Origin: a virus
DNA length: 21,212 nucleotides
Direction: 5' to 3' (one strand)
IMG/VR virus record: IMGVR_UViG_3300027608_000191
Span: 1-21,212 of that record
Made by a program: the position numbers and the translations under genes
Shown: positions 15,021 through 21,212 of the stretch, piece by piece
Layout of the letters: each line of letters begins with the position of its first letter
Numbering within the stretch: the stretch's first letter is position 1
Notes under the pieces: model-generated
The model's input: the letters and a program-made list of their open reading frames with translations, nothing else
Told to the model about the DNA's origin: nothing
Database searches by the model: none

Positions 15021-16951
15021 TGATAACAGATCTAAAAAACATCGCCCCATTAGTAAAGAATCAGTTTCCTGACTTCTATAGAGAAGAGGGTGATAACTTC
15101 CTGCAGTTTATATCTGCTTATTATGAATGGATGGATGAGCAAGGTCCTATAAAAAAATCTAGAAATCTGATTGAGACTTCAGATATTGATTCTGTTAGCG
15201 AAGAATATATAGATTTTTTCTTTTCAAAATACATGAACGGGCTCCCTAAAGATATCCTTTCGAATAAATCGCTGCTAGAAAAACACATATTAGATGTGTA
15301 TAGATCAAAGGGTTCTATAGAAGGTTTGAAGCTGCTATTCAGACTCTTGTATAATATAGAGATACAAGTATTCATCCCGCAAGATGATGTCCTCACGTTA
15401 TCTGGGGGAAACTGGGTCAGGAAAGAATACGTCGAAGTAGAAGAAAGAGAATTAAATCATACGTATGACAATCAGCTAGTACGAGGAACAACATCAGGTG
15501 CTCGTGCTTACGTATCATCGATAGCTACGATCAATAATGATTACGGATTCGCACATATATTCTATCTCACGGATATAATGACAGGTCCTAGCGGAAGTTC
15601 GTTTATTCCTGGCGAATATCTAATGTATGATGGATTAGATATCAGACAAGCGACCTTGATCCGGGGATCTGTCGTTGGAGCGGTCGTAGTTGATTCTGAT
15701 GAGGATCATAATAGCGGAGATATACTATTCACTGAAAGCACATCAGGATCTGGATTACAGTTTGAAGTCAAAAAGTTAGTAGATCCTGAATCTGCTATAG
15801 GATACATTAATTTTAAGATAATCGATGGCGGATACGGATATGCTATAGATACGCCAGTAACTGTAGTTCGTAAGTCTTCTTCTACAGGTATCGGGGCAAG
15901 TTTTAAAGTTGGCTCTATATCTAACACATCTATTTTTACATATAATACTAACCTGATCGATCCGGAAGCAAACACTATCATCGCTCCTGCTAACACACAG
16001 TTCAATGCTAATAGTGCTGTCACAGGTGGTGCAAGCACAGGATTGACGACTGATGCAAACAGCACGATAATCGTCACTAATGCTAACACGTTCCAATACG
16101 GCAGGGGTGTAGTATACACAGCTCTTGCAGGAAATACAGCAATAACAGGTCTTGCTAACAATACTCTATATTACGTACAGCATTCGAATGATACTGTGAT
16201 CGCTCTCTCGACGACTGTAGGCGGATCAAGGATCACGCTTACTCCTGCACAGGTTAGTGGCGACCGAGCAAATGGACATTATTTTCAAGCAAACACTCAA
16301 TTCAGCGCGAATCTCAATGTTGGTACTATCAATTCTGTCCTAGGCAACTGTCTTGCTGATACTACGTTGGAGATAGGAAAGATAGCATCATTGTCAGCTG
16401 TCACATCGGGTGATCATAATTATAACGGATCAGTTCAACCTACAGTATTTGAAAAGAGGATATGGGGCTATAATATAGTAGATGAGGATGGCAACCTGTG
16501 GGGTAATAATGCTGTCATAGTCGGAAATCTTGCTTCTGGTAATGGTGTTATTCAAGAAGTTATACTTTTATCCTCGGGGTATACTTTCAATACACCTAAT
16601 GAAGAATTACTTTTCGTTAATCAATCTAATAACGGCATCACTACAGTGCTTTCTATGATAGTTGACGGTGTTGCTAAAGAAGAAGGCGAGTGGTTAGATA
16701 GTAGCGGGTTCTTAAATGCGGATAAATACATAACTGACAGTGATTACTATCAAGAATTTTCATATGAGATCCAAGTAGAAAAATCTTTAGATAAATATAT
16801 TGATGTGATCAAAAAACTAACTCATCCTGTAGGAAATAAGATGTTCGGTAAACCTTTGATAATAGATACGAATAAATTTGAGCAGAAAATATTAGTTGAA
16901 GCAACTACAACTTATAATGCTAGAGGCGTTATAATCTCATCAAGCGAGTAA
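15020..16951 (+). CDS. 7: gp7-like baseplate wedge protein (tail protein I-like N-terminus)
   Basis: The 643-aa product opens with QFPDFYREEGDNFLQFISAYYEWMDEQG (13-40) and has FSKYMNGLPKDIL, LLEKHILDVYRSKGSIEGLKLLFRLLYN, a block common to marine T4-like wedge proteins and resembling phage tail protein I. It sits between gp6 and gp8, exactly where T4 has gene 7 (1032 aa); I assign gp7 on position and this N-terminus, so the symbol is provisional. Residues about 225-295 contain beta strands with a GGYGYAIDTPVTV motif. Residues 327-422 are a module also found in the following gp8-like protein. The C-terminus has YYQEFSYEIQVEKSLDKYIDVIKKLTHPVGNKMFG, typical of marine homologues. Much shorter than T4 gp7, so the large outer arm regions are missing or replaced. 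Confidence 0.75.
   Translation: MITDLKNIAPLVKNQFPDFYREEGDNFLQFISAYYEWMDEQGPIKKSRNLIETSDIDSVSEEYIDFFFSKYMNGLPKDILSNKSLLEKHILDVYRSKGSIEGLKLLFRLLYNIEIQVFIPQDDVLTLSGGNWVRKEYVEVEERELNHTYDNQLVRGTTSGARAYVSSIATINNDYGFAHIFYLTDIMTGPSGSSFIPGEYLMYDGLDIRQATLIRGSVVGAVVVDSDEDHNSGDILFTESTSGSGLQFEVKKLVDPESAIGYINFKIIDGGYGYAIDTPVTVVRKSSSTGIGASFKVGSISNTSIFTYNTNLIDPEANTIIAPANTQFNANSAVTGGASTGLTTDANSTIIVTNANTFQYGRGVVYTALAGNTAITGLANNTLYYVQHSNDTVIALSTTVGGSRITLTPAQVSGDRANGHYFQANTQFSANLNVGTINSVLGNCLADTTLEIGKIASLSAVTSGDHNYNGSVQPTVFEKRIWGYNIVDEDGNLWGNNAVIVGNLASGNGVIQEVILLSSGYTFNTPNEELLFVNQSNNGITTVLSMIVDGVAKEEGEWLDSSGFLNADKYITDSDYYQEFSYEIQVEKSLDKYIDVIKKLTHPVGNKMFGKPLIIDTNKFEQKILVEATTTYNARGVIISSSE
15998..16285 (+). repeat. 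Shared protein module, copy 1 (gp7-like residues 327-422)
   Basis: Encodes FNANSAVTGGASTGLTTDANSTI, then GNTAITGL, LYYVQHSNDTVIAL and SRITLT. The same order and spacing occur in the gp8-like gene at 17235-17531. Protein similarity is high; the DNA has drifted, so this is an old or horizontally shared domain rather than a fresh duplication. Confidence 0.8.
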
Positions 16952-16958
16952 TGTAAAT

Positions 16959-18995
16959 ATGGCTGGAATATTCAACAGGAACATCAAAAATAAATTCATA
17001 GAAGAGGTGAGGCAGGATCTTGTTGGCGATGGGTCAGTTGTTACAGCCATTGATATAACTTCTGCCGGTACCGGATATGCTGCTAATGCGACTGTTTCAT
17101 TCGAATTTGGCGCAGCAATTGCATCTAGTGTAGCGAGCAGCGCGGGAAAGATAACATCTGCATCTGTCGCATATGGCGGGACTTTTTATCAATCAACACC
17201 TAGTATCACATTTTCTGCTCCATTATCCGAGAGCTTTAATGCAAATTCTGCAGTGACTAATGGCGTTAGCACCGGATTGTCTACAGATGCTAATAGCACG
17301 ATCAGCGTCGCATTCGTTTCAGCTGAATTCAATACGCCGGTTTTTGAAGTCGGTGATGCTATCATATATACTACCAGCACGGGAAACACAGCAATATCAC
17401 CATTGACAAGCGGGACTACTTATTATGTTCAGCATGCTAATACAACAAAGATTGCTCTAGCCATAACCCCTACCGGAGATAGAATAACACTAACTAAAGG
17501 ATTTACAGAATCCGGACATTCACTTCGGGGTGTCACAGCGACAGGGACCTCGACAATTGCTAGTTCTGGCTCAAATTATTATATCACCTTTGGTAAGTTT
17601 TTTGAATGGGATGACGATAATAATCCTCCGGCTACGAATACTTCTATAAAAGAATCATTCTATGACGTGTATTCTAACATGCTATTCGGCAAAAAAGTAT
17701 CTGAAAATGATATCGGATATATCGCTAAAAGAATAACATGGACAACAGGTACTGTATATGATTATTATTCGCATCTAGATCCTGATCTATATCAAAAGAA
17801 TTTTTATGTAGTTAATAGCTTAAATAGGGTATATAAATGTATATTCAATAATTATGGAGCTACATCTACAGTAGAGCCTAATACTACACAAACTTCAGGA
17901 ACATTTACTTTAGCTGACGGATACATCTGGAAATTTCTATTTAATATACCAGGAGCATCTATCAATAAATTTAGTACCGCTACTTATTTTCCTGTCGTTC
18001 CTAATAGCACAGTTGCTAGGCAAGCTATAAAAGGTGCCATACACAACACAGTATTGACAAATACGGGTAAAAACTATATTAGCGCAAATGGTAGCATAGA
18101 TGTCGTCATTGATACAAAGAACTTTAAGGTAGCAAATTCCGGTGCTTCTATAATCAACGGAGCGTATGCCGGATCATCGTTATATGTATATTCAGGAACA
18201 GGTTCACCTGCATTGGCCGTCATTGACAGTTATGTAGTCAATACATCAGGTAAGTTCGTCACGACTTCTTCAGACATCAATGGGTTAGATAGCACATCAT
18301 TATATAGGATTAATCCTAGGGTACTTATCACAGGTGATGGGACGGGTGCTTCAGCGTATTCCCTGATAGATTCAGATACTGGTAAATTACAATCGATAAA
18401 TATGCTCAATACGGGCAGGAATTATTCTTATGCTACGGTCACTATATCTGCTAATGCAGAATTCGGATCAGGCGGTGCAGCATATTCTATAATATCTCCT
18501 CCTGGCGGACACGGGTCTGATGTAATTTCTGAATTAGGGACAGATATAATGGGCATATCTGTCGAAACTAAACCTACAGACGAATTTCCTAGCTGGGCAA
18601 CATATCGTCAGATCGGTCTGTTATTTAATCCTAGAGCATCTTCAAATTCTACGTTGTTTTCTAGTTTGAAATTTGACTACATGTTGAATTTCGAACTGTT
18701 CAATACGACAGACATATTTAATGCAGGAGATACTATAAGAGGATTGCTCAGCAAAGCTACTGCCACTGTCGCATTTATGAATACCACTTCGATGTATGTC
18801 TTAAATTCTGAAGGTAGTTTCAGATCATATGAGACTATAATATCGGGTGATACTGGTAAAACTTGTACGATTACTATTATAAATAATCCTGAGTTGGTGC
18901 CATATTCAGGTGAGATATTCTATTATAAGAATATTCAACCCATCAATAGAGCTAGCATCACTAAAGAACAAGTAAAACTATATTTTAATTTTTAA
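16959..18995 (+). CDS. 8: gp8-like baseplate wedge protein with inserted modules
   Basis: The 678-aa product is twice the size of T4 gp8 (334 aa) but keeps gp8 landmarks: an N-terminal NRNIKNKFIEEV helix, NYYITFGKFFEWDDDNNPP (206-224), IWKFLFNIPG, the Gly-rich ISPPGGHGSDVISELG (about 512-527), and the C-terminal end GEIFYYKNIQPINR...KEQVKLYFNF. Between the first helix and residue 205 lie about 180 extra residues: a GTGYAANATVSF beta-repeat region, then a module (93-191) shared with the gp7-like protein. A further extra stretch (about 345-500) holds more NTGKNY/NTGRNY beta repeats. In T4, gp8 dimers connect gp7, gp6 and gp10 and hold the short tail fibres in place. A 7-base gap follows the gp7-like stop. 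Confidence 0.85.
   Translation: MAGIFNRNIKNKFIEEVRQDLVGDGSVVTAIDITSAGTGYAANATVSFEFGAAIASSVASSAGKITSASVAYGGTFYQSTPSITFSAPLSESFNANSAVTNGVSTGLSTDANSTISVAFVSAEFNTPVFEVGDAIIYTTSTGNTAISPLTSGTTYYVQHANTTKIALAITPTGDRITLTKGFTESGHSLRGVTATGTSTIASSGSNYYITFGKFFEWDDDNNPPATNTSIKESFYDVYSNMLFGKKVSENDIGYIAKRITWTTGTVYDYYSHLDPDLYQKNFYVVNSLNRVYKCIFNNYGATSTVEPNTTQTSGTFTLADGYIWKFLFNIPGASINKFSTATYFPVVPNSTVARQAIKGAIHNTVLTNTGKNYISANGSIDVVIDTKNFKVANSGASIINGAYAGSSLYVYSGTGSPALAVIDSYVVNTSGKFVTTSSDINGLDSTSLYRINPRVLITGDGTGASAYSLIDSDTGKLQSINMLNTGRNYSYATVTISANAEFGSGGAAYSIISPPGGHGSDVISELGTDIMGISVETKPTDEFPSWATYRQIGLLFNPRASSNSTLFSSLKFDYMLNFELFNTTDIFNAGDTIRGLLSKATATVAFMNTTSMYVLNSEGSFRSYETIISGDTGKTCTITIINNPELVPYSGEIFYYKNIQPINRASITKEQVKLYFNF
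17235..17531 (+). repeat. Shared protein module, copy 2 (gp8-like residues 93-191)
   Basis: Encodes FNANSAVTNGVSTGLSTDANSTI, then GNTAISPL, TYYVQHANTTKIAL and DRITLT, matching the module at 15998-16285 almost residue for residue over its first 23 positions. It ends in ESGHSLRG just before the conserved gp8 core resumes. Confidence 0.8.
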
Positions 18996-18998
18996 GGA
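18994..18998 (+). promoter_or_regulatory. Ribosome binding site deciding the start of the DUF4815 gene
   Basis: AAGGA overlaps the gp8 stop. It is 3 bases from the ATG at 19002 but 6 bases from the ATG at 19005, so the second ATG is favoured. Confidence 0.65.
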
Positions 18999-19004
18999 AA
19001 TATG

Positions 19005-21212
19005 ATGGCTGAGTTAAAGACTGATTTTAATGTTGCCCCATTTTATGATGATTACGATGAGGATAAGCAGTATTATAGGATGCTGTTTCGTCCGGCAACT
19101 GCTGTGCAGGCAAGAGAATTAACTCAGCTCCAGACGATGATGCAGAAGCAAGTCTCTCGATTTGGAGACAGCATCTATAAAGACGGGAGCGTAGTAGAAG
19201 GTTGTAATTTTACAGAATATCCAAATATTCCTCAGATAAAATTCAAAGACAAATCTGCTACGACTCTAGATTTTAGCTTAGTGATTAAAAATAATACTGA
19301 TGTAGCGAACGTACAATCACATCTCACCAATTCTTATCTCCTCGTCTCAAATACGACAGGGTTGAGGGCTGCTATCTTTGACGCTTATGTCGGGGCAGAA
19401 TCTGTTGTCAATCAAGGATCTGCAGATACGAATAGAGCATATGTGATATATCTGAATTCAGGAAATAATGCTGGCCAGCAAGTATCTACTTTTAACACAT
19501 CTAGCGAACAGATCGATGTGTATAATCCTAACCAAGATAAGATAGGCCCATTGGTCGCGTCAAACAGAGAAGGCATCCTCTATACGCTTTCTTCTAACAG
19601 CACAGTAAATGCTCTGGGTGTAGGATATGGCCTACATGTAGGAGAAGGAATCATATATCAGAAAGGATTCTTCCTAAAGACACTCGCTGATAATTTTGTC
19701 ATAAAAGAACATTCATCTAGTGTCGCAGGACTTAGAGTCGGGTTTGATACAGCAGAATATATCGTAAAACCCGCAGAAGATAATTCTTTATACGACAATT
19801 CTATAGGAAGTTCAAATCAGAACGCGCCAGGTGCATACAGATTAAAACTGGTTCCCTCACTCGTAGTATATGATTCTGCTAATACTGAAGTTGATATCCC
19901 TAAAGATTTCTTACCCGTCATTGACTATGATGGTGGGTTCGGTGTACCTGTCACTTCAACAGTAGATGCACAATACAGCCTCATCGGTGATATGATAGCA
20001 ACGAGAACTAAAGAAGAATCTGGCGATTATATCGTCCGTCCGTTTCAAGTGAGCGTTGAGAATTCAGCAAATTCACAGACGTTCTATTATAACGTATCTC
20101 CTGGCACAGCATACGTTGATGGTTACAGAATCAATTATACTACAGCACAAAAGACAGAAGTGCAAAGAGCAATATATTCTGAGTCAGTAAATAACCAAAT
20201 CGTCACAGTAAATTTTGGAAATTATTTAAAAATTAGAGAAGTTGTCGGCATATTTGATATCGGTTCAATCCCAGATGTTGGAATATATAGCGCCAATCAA
20301 TATGCAATCACACAGAATCCCGGCACTTCAGCAGTCCTAGGATCGTTAGTAGGAAATGCTAATGTGAGAGCTATCATGTTTAATAGCGGTACCAAAGGCA
20401 CTGCTGCAGCAGAATACCTGCTTTATATTAGCAATATCAGAATGAAAGCAGGTAATAGTTTTGCTGCAAATGCTAAGAGCATACACATCGCTTCTGGAAC
20501 TTATGGTAAAGTATATGCTGACATATATCAAGCAAACGGTCAATCAGAAGTATATGAAAGTTCAAGCAAACAATTGATATTTGATACAGGATTAAAAGGT
20601 GTTAAGAATCTATTGAGCAATACAAATATTAATAGCACCTCTTATATTTACAGAACTACTAGCGATGCTGCTACATTAACAAGAGGATCTGGGGTAGCTA
20701 CTGCAACCATTACTATACCTTCTGATAGATATAATTATAGCGGTTCTCTATTAGACAATCCTTCTGAAGATATCAATGTGATGTTTAATGCAGCTGCTTC
20801 ATCTAACCTGTATTCTACGACACGATCAGTCGACCCTACTATATACTTAATGGCAAGTGACTCATTAGGACGAACAGTATCAAACATCGGCAACCCGGCA
20901 GTAGGTACTGCACCATGGATATCAAATTTCGGCAGCGAAAATAATCAAAATCCTAAAGTTGGTGAAATTCTTAAACTTGTAGTTTCAGGCACCACAACAT
21001 ATCATCATGTCGTCAGTGTTCCATTAGCTAATACGATAGTAGTCACACCTCGTGTTTCTGCTTCAGCATCTGTAACAGGTGCAATATATAAATTCCATCC
21101 TAAAGGTTCATATGTAAATTTTAATGGCACAGGAAATACGATACAGTTCAACACCACAACTGATATGTCCATATCTTTAAATATGGATTTGAATCCTGAC
21201 ACAGCTGCAGCA
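19005..21212 (+). CDS. DUF4815-family virion structural protein, 3' end cut by window
   Basis: 736 codons are open from ATG 19005 to the right edge with no stop, so the gene is partial. The N-terminus carries the DUF4815 signature: LKTDFNVAPFYDDYDEDKQYYRMLFRPATAVQARELTQLQTMMQKQVSRFGDSIYKDGSVVEG, read here over residues 3-65. This N-terminal domain marks large baseplate/tail-fibre-network proteins that follow gp8 in marine T4-like phages, the place of gp9/gp10 in T4. Later parts are strand-rich, with NTSSEQIDVYNP near 165, FYYNVSPGTAYVDGYRINY near 363-381, and many Asn/Thr/Ser residues. Attachment of fibres to the wedge is the likely role, from position and family only. An alternative start at 19002 adds one Met. 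Confidence 0.82.
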   Translation, partial: MAELKTDFNVAPFYDDYDEDKQYYRMLFRPATAVQARELTQLQTMMQKQVSRFGDSIYKDGSVVEGCNFTEYPNIPQIKFKDKSATTLDFSLVIKNNTDVANVQSHLTNSYLLVSNTTGLRAAIFDAYVGAESVVNQGSADTNRAYVIYLNSGNNAGQQVSTFNTSSEQIDVYNPNQDKIGPLVASNREGILYTLSSNSTVNALGVGYGLHVGEGIIYQKGFFLKTLADNFVIKEHSSSVAGLRVGFDTAEYIVKPAEDNSLYDNSIGSSNQNAPGAYRLKLVPSLVVYDSANTEVDIPKDFLPVIDYDGGFGVPVTSTVDAQYSLIGDMIATRTKEESGDYIVRPFQVSVENSANSQTFYYNVSPGTAYVDGYRINYTTAQKTEVQRAIYSESVNNQIVTVNFGNYLKIREVVGIFDIGSIPDVGIYSANQYAITQNPGTSAVLGSLVGNANVRAIMFNSGTKGTAAAEYLLYISNIRMKAGNSFAANAKSIHIASGTYGKVYADIYQANGQSEVYESSSKQLIFDTGLKGVKNLLSNTNINSTSYIYRTTSDAATLTRGSGVATATITIPSDRYNYSGSLLDNPSEDINVMFNAAASSNLYSTTRSVDPTIYLMASDSLGRTVSNIGNPAVGTAPWISNFGSENNQNPKVGEILKLVVSGTTTYHHVVSVPLANTIVVTPRVSASASVTGAIYKFHPKGSYVNFNGTGNTIQFNTTTDMSISLNMDLNPDTAAA

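Noticed and set aside
15706-16161. Two antisense frames opposite the gp7-like gene
   Set aside because: They are shadows of the beta-rich coding strand and lack any recognisable protein features.
17831-17838. TATAAATG-like sequence in the gp8-like gene as a late promoter
   Set aside because: Imperfect match in AT-rich coding DNA with no gene start nearby.

Overview
The window is a late structural-gene segment of a T4-superfamily myovirus (a contractile-tailed dsDNA phage). Nearly every gene is a tail-tube, baseplate, hub/spike or head-completion part that can be matched to T4 by recognisable motifs and gene neighbourhood. The DNA is AT-rich by eye, arginine is mostly AGA/AGG, genes abut or overlap by a few bases, and perfect T4-type late promoter boxes (TATAAATA) are present. 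The protein style (DUF4815 protein, modular wedge proteins, split spike) resembles marine T4-like phages of cyanobacteria and SAR11-type bacteria. The host cannot be read from this window.

Layout. A 52-bp intergenic region at 4931-4982 divides the window into two divergent transcription units and holds two interlocked late promoters facing opposite ways. Leftward unit, in order of transcription: gp4-like head completion nuclease-fold protein, a 201-aa unrecognised protein, gp54-like tube initiator, gp26-like tail chaperone, a 57-codon gp51-position ORF in the -1 frame, and a long tape-measure-like protein (gp29 position) that runs off the left edge. Rightward unit: gp48 tube cap, gp53 wedge, gp27-like hub, gp5-like OB fold plus lysozyme, a 126-aa degenerate amidase-like protein, a beta-helical spike with a C-terminal M15 peptidase, a 563-aa hydrophobic protein of unknown function, gp25, gp6, gp7-like, gp8-like, and a DUF4815 protein that runs off the right edge. 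A further late promoter box sits directly in front of gp25.

How the parts fit together. gp27, the split gp5 set and the peptidase/lysozyme modules would form the central hub and membrane/cell-wall-piercing spike. gp6, gp7, gp8, gp25 and gp53 would form the wedges. gp48 and gp54 cap the hub and start the tube. gp26 and its possible frameshift product would chaperone the tape measure. gp4 finishes the head.

Most interesting points. (1) A well-formed -1 ribosomal frameshift signal at the end of the gp26-like gene: T TTT TTT, a 7-nt spacer and a 10-bp hairpin. It would fuse gp26 to the 57-codon ORF just upstream of the tape measure, parallel to the lambda G/GT chaperones. (2) Head-to-head overlapping late promoters. 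(3) A promoter box so close to gp25 that its mRNA would be nearly leaderless. (4) A spike split over three genes with three wall-enzyme-related domains, one of which has lost its zinc ligands. (5) A shared roughly 96-aa module inserted in both the gp7-like and gp8-like proteins. No tRNA, CRISPR, insertion sequence or convincing terminator was seen. No gene-free stretch exceeds about 55 bases.
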